Assembly: GCA_902599665.1 (NCBI GenBank)
Contig: CACKGK010000004.1
Span: forward strand, 45,664-109,663
DNA: 64,000 nt
Source of the DNA: an uncultured Pelagibacteraceae bacterium
GTDB lineage: Bacteria > Pseudomonadota > Alphaproteobacteria > Pelagibacterales > Pelagibacteraceae
Direction: 5' to 3'
Shown: positions 51,315-60,663 of the stretch, piece by piece
Position numbering within the stretch: position 1 is the first letter of the stretch
Layout of the letters: each line of letters begins with the position of its first letter
Position numbers and translations under genes: made by a program
Notes under the pieces: generated by a model
Database searches by the model: none
The model's input: only the letters and a program-made list of their open reading frames with translations
Told to the model about the DNA's origin: nothing

Positions 51315-52606
51315 TATTTAAATACTCTGTTAAAAATTAAATTAACATTTTTAAAGTGTGAGGAGTAATCAAATATTTTTTTCATTTTTTTACTTGATAC
51401 CCTAGATGTAATGTTTTTATCACTCATCACAACATCAAAAAGGTTAAGATTATCTGCTATGCATTTTTTAGCGTGCGCTTGGACTAATTTGTAGGAATTT
51501 TCTCTAGTTAAACCTGATTTAGTTAATTCAAGCATCAATTCTTGTGAGAAAATAGTACCCTTTGTGATATTAATGTTATTAAGCATTTTCTTTGGATAAA
51601 CTATCATTCTATCTAAAACTTTAGCTAGCCTCACTAAAGCAAAATCTAATGTTATATTTGCATCTGGCCCGATATTTCTTTCTACACTTGAATGAGAGAT
51701 ATCTCTTTCATGCCAAAGTGCAATATTTTCTAAAGCTGGAATAGTATAGCTTCTAACCATTCTAGCTAGTCCAGTTAAGTTTTCACTTAATATTGGATTT
51801 TTTTTATGCGGCATTGCACTTGAACCTTTTTGTTTTTTTGAAAAAAATTCCTGCAATTCATAAACTTCAGTTCTTTGTAGGTGTCTAATTTCAGTTGAAA
51901 CTCTTTCAATGGATCCAGCTATAATACCTAAAACCGAAAAATAATAGGCATGTCTATCTCTTGGAATAACTTGTGTAGATACTGGCTCAACTTTTAATCC
52001 TAATTTTTTAGCAACATGTTTTTCTACATTGGGATTAATATTTGCAAAAGTACCAACAGCACCAGAAATTGCACACGTAGATATTTCATCTATTGCACTA
52101 ATTAATCTTTTTCTATTTCTTTTAAATTCTTCATAATAAGAGGCTAATTTAAGTCCAAATGTAATAGGTTCTGCATGAATACCATGACTTCTGCCCATAC
52201 ATGGGGTAAACTTATATTTTTTGGCTTTTGATTTTAAAACTTTTAATATTTGATCAATATCTTTAACTAATATTTTACCAGACTGGACTAATTGAATATT
52301 AAAACTTGTATCTACTACATCTGATGAGGTCATCCCTTGGTGTAAATATCTTGCTTTAATCCCAACTTTTTCAGTAACTGATGTTAAAAAAGCAATGACA
52401 TCATGTTTAACTTTAGCTTCAATATTGTGGATTCTTTTAACATTGATTTTGGCCTTTTTCTTAACAGCACTTGCAACACCTTTTGGAATAGTTCCTAATT
52501 TTTCCATGCCTTCAGCTGCAGCAATTTCTACATCAAGCCAGATTTGATATTTATTATATTCGGACCAGATATTCGTAAGTTCTTTTCTAGAGTATCGTAT
52601 TATCAT
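51314..52606 (-). CDS. purB: adenylosuccinate lyase
   Basis: LHQGMTSSDVVDT; GRSHGIHAEPITFG; QKGSSAMPHKKNPILSEN. Confidence 0.97.
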   Translation of the reverse strand: MIIRYSRKELTNIWSEYNKYQIWLDVEIAAAEGMEKLGTIPKGVASAVKKKAKINVKRIHNIEAKVKHDVIAFLTSVTEKVGIKARYLHQGMTSSDVVDTSFNIQLVQSGKILVKDIDQILKVLKSKAKKYKFTPCMGRSHGIHAEPITFGLKLASYYEEFKRNRKRLISAIDEISTCAISGAVGTFANINPNVEKHVAKKLGLKVEPVSTQVIPRDRHAYYFSVLGIIAGSIERVSTEIRHLQRTEVYELQEFFSKKQKGSSAMPHKKNPILSENLTGLARMVRSYTIPALENIALWHERDISHSSVERNIGPDANITLDFALVRLAKVLDRMIVYPKKMLNNINITKGTIFSQELMLELTKSGLTRENSYKLVQAHAKKCIADNLNLFDVVMSDKNITSRVSSKKMKKIFDYSSHFKNVNLIFNRVFK

Positions 52607-53376
52607 TAATTATATGGAGGCCTCTTATAACCTTTAACAGATTCTGTAAAAATTTCATAAGAGTCTTCCGTAATTCCTATTGTATGCTCAAATTGTGCAG
52701 ATAAAGACTTGTCCTTTGTAACTGCTGTCCACCCATCATTTAGAACCTTTACATCTAATTTTCCAACATTTATCATTGGTTCTATTGTAAATGTCATACC
52801 TGGTTTTAATTCATGACCAGTATTTTTCTTACCATAATGAAGAATATTAGGAGGTTCATGAAAAGTATTACTAATACCATGTCCACAAAAATCCCTTACT
52901 ACTGAAAAACCTCTTTCTTCAACAAAGGATTGAATTTCGTATCCAACATCACCTAGTTTTATTCCTGGTTTTAAAATTTTTATCCCTCTCATCATCGATT
53001 CGTAAGTTGTTTCAATTAAATTTTTTGCTTTAACTGGTATATCTCCAATTGTGAACATTCGACTAGTATCACCATAATATTCATTTACTATTGCAGTTAC
53101 ATCTATGTTAACTGCATCACCATCATTTAATACTCTTTCAGAAGGAATGCCATGACAAACCACATGATTTAAAGATGTACATAAAGATTTTTTAAAACCT
53201 CTGTAGTATAGCGGAGCAGAATGACCACCATTATCTCTAATGAACTCATATCCAAGCTGATCAATTTTATTTGTGGAAACACCTTCCTTAACTTCATTTG
53301 TAAGCATATCTAAAGTTTGAGATGCAAGTTTCCCAGCAATTCTCATTTTCTCAAATTTTTCTGAATAATTACTCAT
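52606..53376 (-). CDS. map: type I methionyl aminopeptidase
   Basis: NHVVCHGIPSERVLNDGDAVNIDVTAI; GDTSRMF; CGHGISNTFHEPPNI. Confidence 0.96.
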   Translation of the reverse strand: MSNYSEKFEKMRIAGKLASQTLDMLTNEVKEGVSTNKIDQLGYEFIRDNGGHSAPLYYRGFKKSLCTSLNHVVCHGIPSERVLNDGDAVNIDVTAIVNEYYGDTSRMFTIGDIPVKAKNLIETTYESMMRGIKILKPGIKLGDVGYEIQSFVEERGFSVVRDFCGHGISNTFHEPPNILHYGKKNTGHELKPGMTFTIEPMINVGKLDVKVLNDGWTAVTKDKSLSAQFEHTIGITEDSYEIFTESVKGYKRPPYN

Positions 53377-54055
53377 CTAAAATTTTTATTTTTTTTTCAA
53401 TTTTTATTTCTTTAGAATTTAAACTGCATCTGTAAGCAAGAAAGCTTACACCAGATTTTTTAGCATCTAAATATTCTTTATAATAATTAGAGTCTATATC
53501 TTTTGCTATTCTAAAATTATTTATACCCTGAATTTGAGTTAAAAATAAGACATAAGGTTTGTATCCTTTTTTAATAGATTCCCTTAATTTTCGAAGGTGT
53601 TTTGTGCCCCTAGAGGTAATAGCATCAGGAAATTCAGCTAAATCATCCTCTCTTATAAGTGTTGTATTTTTTACCTCTAATATTTTCTTATCACACAAAA
53701 AATCAAATCTAGTATCATCAGAATACTTAAATTCTGCTCTTATATTTTTAATCGCACTAAATTCTTTTATTAATTTATTCTCTAATGCATGCTCAACAAT
53801 CCTATTGGCTCTATGAGTATTTACTCCAATTATTCTTTTTTTTACTTTTATCAATTCTAGGGTAAATTTTAATTTACGTTTAGGATCATTATGCTCACTA
53901 ATCCAAGCTTCATTTTCCTTATCTAATAAACCCATCATAGAACCAGTATTTGGACAGTGCGCCACAACAATTTTATTATTTACTTCTATATCAGTGAAAA
54001 ATCTCTTATATCTCCGGATAAATTTGCCTTTTAATAAAGTATTGGTAAATTTCAT
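53369..54055 (-). CDS. sfsA: sugar fermentation stimulation protein A homolog
   Basis: GKFIRRYKRFFTDIEVNNKIVVAHCPNTGSM; FPDAITSRGTKHLREL-like. Confidence 0.9.
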   Translation of the reverse strand: MKFTNTLLKGKFIRRYKRFFTDIEVNNKIVVAHCPNTGSMMGLLDKENEAWISEHNDPKRKLKFTLELIKVKKRIIGVNTHRANRIVEHALENKLIKEFSAIKNIRAEFKYSDDTRFDFLCDKKILEVKNTTLIREDDLAEFPDAITSRGTKHLRKLRESIKKGYKPYVLFLTQIQGINNFRIAKDIDSNYYKEYLDAKKSGVSFLAYRCSLNSKEIKIEKKIKILDE

Positions 54056-54077
54056 ACTATTTTATTTATATTTAGAA

Positions 54078-54830
54078 ATGACTAATAAAAAAGAAATATC
54101 TGCATCAATTATCATCATAGGTAACGAGGTCTTATCAGGCAGAACTAAAGATCTAAATACAAGTACACTTGCAACCTGGTTAAATTCATTAGGAATTATG
54201 GTAGGAGAGGTTAGAGTTATACCCGATATTGAACAAACAATAATAGATACTGTTCATGAATTAAGAGTTAAATACAACTATGTGTTTACTACTGGTGGTA
54301 TTGGACCAACTCATGATGATATTACTGCAGAATCAATTTCAAAGGCATTTAATATTGAATATGGGTTCCATAAAGAAGCATTTGCTATTTTAGAGAAGTA
54401 TTATGAACCTGGTAACTTTAATGATGGACGTCAAAAAATGGCAAAGATGCCAGTTACTGCTAACTTAATTTTAAATCCCTCAAGCGGTGCTCCAGGATTT
54501 TATGTTGAAAATGTTTTCTCTCTTCCAGGTGTTCCATCAATTTTAAAAGCGATGATAGGTGGATTAAACAATGTTTTAGTGAGCGGAGATCCAATTTTGA
54601 GTAAAACAATTAATTTAAGAACGTATGAAAGTGAAATTGCTAGTTCATTAACAAATGTTCAAGATAATAATAAAGATGTTGAAATTGGAAGTTATCCTTT
54701 TTTTAGACAAGGTAAATTAGGTGTATCAATTGTTTTAAGATCTAAACATCAGGATAAAATAGATTTATGTAATTCGTTAATACTTGAATTTGTAAAAGCA
54801 AAAAATATTGAAGTAGTTGAATTAGAATAA
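54078..54830 (+). CDS. molybdopterin-binding/CinA N-terminal-like protein
   Basis: IIIIGNEVLSGRTKDLNTSTLA; TTGGIGPTHDDITAESIS; ATG at 54078 preferred over 53994. Confidence 0.88.
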   Translation: MTNKKEISASIIIIGNEVLSGRTKDLNTSTLATWLNSLGIMVGEVRVIPDIEQTIIDTVHELRVKYNYVFTTGGIGPTHDDITAESISKAFNIEYGFHKEAFAILEKYYEPGNFNDGRQKMAKMPVTANLILNPSSGAPGFYVENVFSLPGVPSILKAMIGGLNNVLVSGDPILSKTINLRTYESEIASSLTNVQDNNKDVEIGSYPFFRQGKLGVSIVLRSKHQDKIDLCNSLILEFVKAKNIEVVELE

Positions 54831-55234
54831 TGTTGTATTTTGCTTACGGGAGTAATCTTAATCTTTTTCAAATGAAAAGAAGATGTAAAGACTCTGTTTT
54901 TTTGAAGAAATATTTGCTTAAAGGTTATAAGTTAAACTTTAGAAGCAAATATAGAGCAGCGGACATTGAAAAGTGTAAAAATTCACTTGTTCCAGGTGCT
55001 TTGTTTGAAATATCAAAAAGTGATGAAAAAAAACTAGATGTATACGAGGATTATCCAATTCTTTATAAAAAATTATATTTTACTTATTATAATAAAAAAG
55101 TAATGACTTATATTATGGTAAATAAAACAGAATTTAGATATCCAACAGAGAGATATCTTAATGTTGTAAAGCAAGGCTATAAAGATTGTAAGTTAAATTT
55201 TGATTATTTAACTCAAGCTTTAAACAAATTTTAA
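54830..55234 (+). CDS. gamma-glutamylcyclotransferase-family protein
   Basis: YFAYGSNLNLFQMKRRC; PGALFEIS; DVYEDYP. Confidence 0.85.
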   Translation: MLYFAYGSNLNLFQMKRRCKDSVFLKKYLLKGYKLNFRSKYRAADIEKCKNSLVPGALFEISKSDEKKLDVYEDYPILYKKLYFTYYNKKVMTYIMVNKTEFRYPTERYLNVVKQGYKDCKLNFDYLTQALNKF

Positions 55235-56188
55235 TACGTCCTCTTCATTTATTGTTTCAATATCATCTGAATTATTAAGAATTTTAGAGTCTAGAATTTC
55301 AATATTGTCAATTTTAGGTGCAAATTTTTTAGAATTCGTAGGACCAAATAATACAATCATAGGAATATTTGCAAGACCAATCATGTGCATTATTCCATTG
55401 TCTATCGAGATAGCTTTTTCTAGTCTAGTGGCCATAGTAGTTATTAATGCTGGACAAGACAAATTTGTTTCGAGTTCAGGGAATAAAGCTGAATTTATCT
55501 CTAATTTAATTTTATCTATCAACTTTTTATCATTATCGTTTAAAAAGAATACTGGTTTGTAACCTTTATTAGTTATTGATTTTGACAAATTAATAAATTT
55601 ATTTAAAGACCAAGTTTTTTTTCTATAAGCATTACCTTGGGTCAAGGATATTCCTATATATTTGTTTTCAGGTAATAATCTTTTAGCTTCTTCAAAATAC
55701 TTTGAGTTTATATTTTTTATATTGTATTTCTGAATAGTTATTTCTTTATCAATTAATTTTCCAACATTATTTAAAATCAAATTTAAATTATTTTTTGTAC
55801 TTACATAATTATTTTTATTTGTAGAAAAAAAGTAATTAAGTGTTGATGAGTAAAAATACTTGTTAGGAATTCTTTTAAGTATTAATGTATTTCTAATTTT
55901 TGATTGAAGGTCTATTATTAGGTCAAATTTATCTATTGAATTTTTATTAAATAATTTTTTTGCTAAAAATAAATGTTTCCATCTAAAACCAAAATATTTA
56001 AGGTTTATTTCCAATGTTGGTATGTCAATACCATATTCTTTTAATTTTCCTTGAAAGTGGTTCTCGTGTGCACCTAAATAGAATACAGAAGCATCTTTAA
56101 AATTAATTTTTAAATTTGTAACAAGATCAAACAATTGGATGCTATCTCCAAGCCCACCACCAGAATTATAAATGAGAATATTTTTCAT
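55220..56188 (-). CDS. glycosyltransferase family 9
   Basis: YNSGGGLGDSIQLFDLV; AISIDNGIMHMIGLANIPMIVLFGPTNSKKFAP. Confidence 0.85.
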   Translation of the reverse strand: MKNILIYNSGGGLGDSIQLFDLVTNLKINFKDASVFYLGAHENHFQGKLKEYGIDIPTLEINLKYFGFRWKHLFLAKKLFNKNSIDKFDLIIDLQSKIRNTLILKRIPNKYFYSSTLNYFFSTNKNNYVSTKNNLNLILNNVGKLIDKEITIQKYNIKNINSKYFEEAKRLLPENKYIGISLTQGNAYRKKTWSLNKFINLSKSITNKGYKPVFFLNDNDKKLIDKIKLEINSALFPELETNLSCPALITTMATRLEKAISIDNGIMHMIGLANIPMIVLFGPTNSKKFAPKIDNIEILDSKILNNSDDIETINEEDVLKFV

Positions 56189-56246
56189 TTTTTAATAATT
56201 AAAGATATAATTTAAAAAAAAAATAATATAATTTCCTCTATCAAAA

Positions 56247-56933
56247 ATGCTTACAAAAACACAACTATTTTCAAAGGGTTTTCTAGCTGTTGCACCACAC
56301 ATGTTTTCAGTTATTCCATTTGGCATAATATGTGGAGCGATAGGTATAGAATTAGGTTTTGACCCTGTTTTAGTTTATGCAATGTCCATTATTATCTTTG
56401 GTGGTGCATCACAAATAGTATTTCTTCAGTTGTTATCAGGTGGTGCTTCAGCCTTGATCGCTATTACTTCAGTTGGTGTCATAAATTCAAGGCATTTATT
56501 GTATGGCGCAGTTTTATCTGAATACCTTGAAAAATTATCATTTATTAAAAAATTATTAATTTCTTACATTGTGGTTGATCAAGGTTTTGCTGAAAGTAAT
56601 AAATTTTTTATGAAAAATAAAACCGAGCAATATTTACATTATCATTTAATTGGGAGTGGTGTCACACTGTGGATTTTTTGGCAGTTATCAACTTTAGCAG
56701 GTATAGTTTTAGGATCATTTGTACCAGAAGAATTAGGTTTAAAATTTGCAATTCCTTTAACCTTTATAGCAATTGTTGTTCAAGATTTTAAAAAATTAGA
56801 TCACGTAATAGTAATGATTACATGTGGGTTAAGTTCATTATTATTTTTTGATGCACCCTTTAAATCATACATAATCATTTCACCTATAATTGCATTATTT
56901 GTTGCAGCTTTAGTTTTGAGGTTAAAAAAATGA
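56247..56933 (+). CDS. azlC: branched-chain amino-acid exporter large subunit (AzlC family)
   Basis: VIPFGIICGAIGIELGF; FGGASQIVFLQLLSGGAS; INSRHLLYGAVLS. Confidence 0.92.
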   Translation: MLTKTQLFSKGFLAVAPHMFSVIPFGIICGAIGIELGFDPVLVYAMSIIIFGGASQIVFLQLLSGGASALIAITSVGVINSRHLLYGAVLSEYLEKLSFIKKLLISYIVVDQGFAESNKFFMKNKTEQYLHYHLIGSGVTLWIFWQLSTLAGIVLGSFVPEELGLKFAIPLTFIAIVVQDFKKLDHVIVMITCGLSSLLFFDAPFKSYIIISPIIALFVAALVLRLKK

Positions 56934-57241
56934 CTTGGTTAACAATCATAATTGCAGGAATAATTACTTACTTTACCAGAATGACCATGGTTGCTTTAGT
57001 GGATAGAGATTTATTGGGAGAGAGTGTAAAAGCAGTTTTAGCATATGTACCATCAGCCGTGTTTCCAGCAATAATATTTCCAGGAATATTCATAAATGAT
57101 TATGGAACATTTATAGAAATGAATGATCCTAAAATTTTTGGCGCAATAGTTGCTATATTAGTTGGATATTTTTCAAGAAATGTAATAGCTACAATATTAT
57201 CTGGATTATTTTCGTATTGGATTATTATATTTTTATTATAA
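56930..57241 (+). CDS. azlD: branched-chain amino-acid exporter small subunit (AzlD family)
   Basis: TYFTRMTMVAL; KAVLAYVPSAVFPAIIFPGI; follows azlC with 4-nt overlap. Confidence 0.9.
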   Translation: MTWLTIIIAGIITYFTRMTMVALVDRDLLGESVKAVLAYVPSAVFPAIIFPGIFINDYGTFIEMNDPKIFGAIVAILVGYFSRNVIATILSGLFSYWIIIFLL

Positions 57242-57250
57242 AATTCATTG

Positions 57251-58150
57251 ATGAGCATCACTAGATCTGAGTGTAACTTCTATAAAAAGAATGGCTACTT
57301 ATTAAAAGATGAACTTATTTCAAATAAAGAAATCAAGAAGTTAAATTCACTTATTAATAAAATTATATCAAAAGAAAAGAATAGTAAAAAAAAAGTAAAA
57401 GACCAGGGAGGAACCCAAAGTTACAATAATTATCATTTCGTATTCAACAGCAACTCATCAAAAAATAAAGAAATATTAAGATTAAACAACCCTCAAAATA
57501 ACAATAGATTATTTTATAATTTATCAAGAAACAAAAAGATAATTGATATAGTAAAAAAGTTAATTGGTGGGACAGTAAGATTTCATCTTGGAAAATTAAA
57601 CTTTAAATTACCTAATAAGAGAAGAGGAAGCTTAGTTGAATGGCATCAGGATTTTGCTTTTTACCCACACACAAACGACGATTTAATTACAGTGGGTATT
57701 TATCTAGAAGATTGTCATGAAAAAAATGGTCCTTTAAAAGTTATAAAAGGTTCTCATAAAAAAGAACTATTTAGTCATCATAATAATGACAACTATTTTG
57801 TGGGCAAAATTAATACTAAAAAAAACAAGATTAACTTAAAAAAATCAGTTTCCTTAACTGGAAAAGCAGGCTCTGTTGTATTCTTTCATTGTCGAACAAT
57901 TCATGGCTCTGGATTAAATCACACTAATGGATCAAGACCTTTAATATTATTTGGTTATAGAGCCTGTGATGCATGGCCTATTATTAATGATGGCAATCCT
58001 CATCCAGAAACAAACTTTGAAAATTATGACGCAAATATCATTTATGGAAAAAAATCAATAGTACCAAGATGTACTGATGTACCTGTAATTATCCCATTAC
58101 CTAAAAAGAAACATTACGTTTCTATTTATCAACTTCAAAAAAGTAATTAA
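57251..58150 (+). CDS. phytanoyl-CoA dioxygenase (PhyH)-family protein
   Basis: VEWHQDFAFYPHTNDDLITVGIYLEDCHEKNGPLKVIKGSHK; HGSGLNHTNGSRPLILFGY. Confidence 0.9.
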   Translation: MSITRSECNFYKKNGYLLKDELISNKEIKKLNSLINKIISKEKNSKKKVKDQGGTQSYNNYHFVFNSNSSKNKEILRLNNPQNNNRLFYNLSRNKKIIDIVKKLIGGTVRFHLGKLNFKLPNKRRGSLVEWHQDFAFYPHTNDDLITVGIYLEDCHEKNGPLKVIKGSHKKELFSHHNNDNYFVGKINTKKNKINLKKSVSLTGKAGSVVFFHCRTIHGSGLNHTNGSRPLILFGYRACDAWPIINDGNPHPETNFENYDANIIYGKKSIVPRCTDVPVIIPLPKKKHYVSIYQLQKSN

Positions 58151-58203
58151 AATATTATTCCAAAAAGACTTAGAATAATTAAGGCTTCCATTCCAACAAA
58201 CAT
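58147..58203 (-). CDS. putative 18-aa hydrophobic micro-ORF (MFVGMEALIILSLFGIIF)
   Basis: ATG 3 nt after the stop of the 46-aa ORF on the same strand; single hydrophobic segment; read by hand, absent from supplied track. Confidence 0.25.
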   Translation of the reverse strand: MFVGMEALIILSLFGIIF

Positions 58204-58205
58204 AA

Positions 58206-58346
58206 TTAATTTTTAAAAGTAATATAGGTTAAGTTTTTTTCATGCTTTTCAATTATCCATCCATCATCAGCACGAGCATGTGGATGGACAATTAAGAGGA
58301 TTACAAAAGCAACTAAATGAAGAAAAAAAAATAATGATAATTTCAC
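58206..58346 (-). CDS. putative 46-aa secreted/membrane small protein
   Basis: GTG start; MKLSLFFFLHLVAFVILLIVHPHARADDGWIIEKHEKNLTYITFKN with signal-peptide-like N-terminus and ARA-DD cleavage-like site. Confidence 0.45.
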   Translation of the reverse strand: MKLSLFFFLHLVAFVILLIVHPHARADDGWIIEKHEKNLTYITFKN

Positions 58347-58455
58347 GATTCTATTTCTACAATAATGATTTGTTTTAATTAGGTTCTAATTTCGTTATGA
58401 TTATGAAAATATATCACATTTTAAACATAGATTATTTTAGGTATAAGATTAATAT

Positions 58456-58524
58456 ATGAAATATATTTTATTAGGTGCAGCTTTAGCTTTTGCAATGTAT
58501 TTAGGTGATAAATACATTCTTTAA
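58456..58524 (+). CDS. putative 22-aa membrane micro-ORF
   Basis: ATG..TAA encoding MKYILLGAALAFAMYLGDKYIL, in otherwise empty intergenic DNA. Confidence 0.35.
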   Translation: MKYILLGAALAFAMYLGDKYIL

Positions 58525-58529
58525 AAATT

Positions 58530-59441
58530 TTAAAAGTTTAAATTTTTAACTAAATTTTCCTTAACAACTATAAAATTTCCACAAACCTGATGATTTCCCT
58601 TAAGGTTATCCAACATTGAATGAATGTTATCTAAAGTAAGATGTTTTCCTGATATATCTAAGATACTTAGTTCATTTTCTTTTAAAAAGTTATCAAAATC
58701 ATTTTTTGAGTATATTTCGCTAGCAACAGCCATTTTAGAGAACTCTACTAGAAATACTGAAAAGTAATTTTTTAATATATTTTTTGATCCATAAACAGCA
58801 TTTATATCATAACCTTCTAGATCAATCTTAATAAATAATTTTGTATCGCTAGTGATGTCTAATTTACGATCATTTATAAATTTGTCTAATGTTGTAACAT
58901 CAATCATTTTGATTTCTTTTGTTTCATTATCATCTTCAATGATCAATCCACCCTTTGTTGAGTTTTTTTCTAAATTATCATTTTTAAATTTGAAAGAACC
59001 TTCTTTATCTCCAATACCTAAATATGAGGTTTCAATATTTTCAATATTGTTTAATGAAATATTTTGATTTAAGTACTCCATTTCTTGCACAGAAGGCTCA
59101 AAAGCTATTACCTTACAATTTTTATTCGAGGCTGCTATTGGTATAGTGTAAAAACCTTGGTTTGCACCACAATCAATAAATACAGAATTGTCATCGATAT
59201 TCTTTATAAAAAAATTGATTTCTCTTTCATCGTGTAAATTAACTTTACTAAGTAATGATCTACTATAATTTTTTCTTTGTGGGTAAGAATAGAAAAAAAA
59301 ATTTCCAAAATTTAGTTTAATTGGCCCATTTATAAATGATTTAAAGAGTGTAAAAATAATATAAAAGATTTTTTTTTTGATCCTGGTATTTATTCTATAA
59401 TGAGGATAAAAATCACATATTTTTTGAAATATTTTGTCCAT
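58530..59441 (-). CDS. FkbM-family methyltransferase
   Basis: VFIDCGANQGFYTIPIAAS; KVIAFEPSVQEMEYLNQNI; FIKIDLEGYDINAVYGSKNIL. Confidence 0.9.
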   Translation of the reverse strand: MDKIFQKICDFYPHYRINTRIKKKIFYIIFTLFKSFINGPIKLNFGNFFFYSYPQRKNYSRSLLSKVNLHDEREINFFIKNIDDNSVFIDCGANQGFYTIPIAASNKNCKVIAFEPSVQEMEYLNQNISLNNIENIETSYLGIGDKEGSFKFKNDNLEKNSTKGGLIIEDDNETKEIKMIDVTTLDKFINDRKLDITSDTKLFIKIDLEGYDINAVYGSKNILKNYFSVFLVEFSKMAVASEIYSKNDFDNFLKENELSILDISGKHLTLDNIHSMLDNLKGNHQVCGNFIVVKENLVKNLNF

Positions 59442-59547
59442 TTGAGAATATTTTTACTACTTATTTAAAGTATTATCTTTATTTTTAATCATTTTATACG
59501 TCAATATTATACAACAATTACTAATAAAAATTTGATAGGAACGAAAT

Positions 59548-59991
59548 ATGAGTACTGAAACTTTTAAACTTAATTGGAATTGTAAACACACCTGGAAAAG
59601 AAGTGCTAAAAATACAGCTTGGTGCTTGTTGGGGTGTGCTATTGGTGATTTTGGAACTATATTATTTTTTCAAATAACCAAAATCCCTTTCCCGATTTTA
59701 AGCATTATGATTTTAGCAATAATTAACGGTTTAATAACTAGTGTAATATTAGAGACATTTATTCTAATAAAACAAAAGTTTACTTTTCAAAAAGCACTAA
59801 AGACTGCATTGGGAATGAGCTTTATCTCTATGATTAGTATGGAAGTTGCAATGAATATTACAGATTATGTATTAACAGGAGGTGCAATGCTTACTTGGTG
59901 GGTTGTGCCTATAATGTTAGCAGTTGGATTTGTTACTCCATGGCCTTACAATTATTGGAGACTTAAAAAGCATAACCAAGCCTGTCATTAA
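59548..59991 (+). CDS. DUF4396-like integral membrane protein
   Basis: CKHTWKRSAKNTAWCLLGCAIGDFGTI and 4 TM segments. Confidence 0.7.
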   Translation: MSTETFKLNWNCKHTWKRSAKNTAWCLLGCAIGDFGTILFFQITKIPFPILSIMILAIINGLITSVILETFILIKQKFTFQKALKTALGMSFISMISMEVAMNITDYVLTGGAMLTWWVVPIMLAVGFVTPWPYNYWRLKKHNQACH

Positions 59992-60018
59992 ATTAAATTA
60001 ATTAACCAAAGGACTAAA

Positions 60019-60204
60019 ATGAAAATATTAAAAGAATTAGAAGATGTAAAATTAGTTATCGTTGATTTAGAAGTAAGATTAGGTGAAGAAGTTAGAAGTG
60101 CACCAACTTTATGTGCAAAATATAAAGGTAAAATTATACCTCTTAACACTGCACATGATGGAAGACCGATTTTAATGAAAGAAGAAAATGCAATAGAAAA
60201 TTAA
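60019..60204 (+). CDS. small hypothetical protein (61 aa)
   Basis: AAAGGA SD, complete ORF in a compact + strand run. Confidence 0.6.
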   Translation: MKILKELEDVKLVIVDLEVRLGEEVRSAPTLCAKYKGKIIPLNTAHDGRPILMKEENAIEN

Positions 60205-60207
60205 ATT

Positions 60208-60597
60208 ATGATTGAACAAATTAGTATTTACTTAACAGCAATGATTTTAGGAATTATGTTATTTTTCTCCTTTGTTATTGCACCTGTTGTATTTACCACT
60301 TTAGATGAAGAGAATGCTCGAAAGTTCATAAGAAGAATATTTCCTTTTTATTATAACGTTAATTTAGGAATAAGCTTTATTGTTCTATTAACATATATAT
60401 TTTTGAGCAACTTAGGAATCGATTTCTATTTAATTTTAGCGATCACACTTTTGTTTGCTACTTCAAACTATTTACTAATGCCTTTGATTAATAAATATAG
60501 AGATGAAAGGCAGGATAAAAAATTTAAATATTCACACTTTATATCTGTTGTGATTAATTTTATTCAGATGGTATTTTTAGTTGTTTTACTTATTTAA
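60208..60597 (+). CDS. DUF4149-like 4-TM membrane protein
   Basis: ISIYLTAMILGIMLFFSFVIAPVVFTTLDEENARKFIRRIFPFYY. Confidence 0.7.
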   Translation: MIEQISIYLTAMILGIMLFFSFVIAPVVFTTLDEENARKFIRRIFPFYYNVNLGISFIVLLTYIFLSNLGIDFYLILAITLLFATSNYLLMPLINKYRDERQDKKFKYSHFISVVINFIQMVFLVVLLI

Positions 60598-60663
60598 TGA
60601 GTAACTTATCTTCAAAAGAATTATATCTATATTCACTTTTGGTGATGTAACCTTAACATTTAT

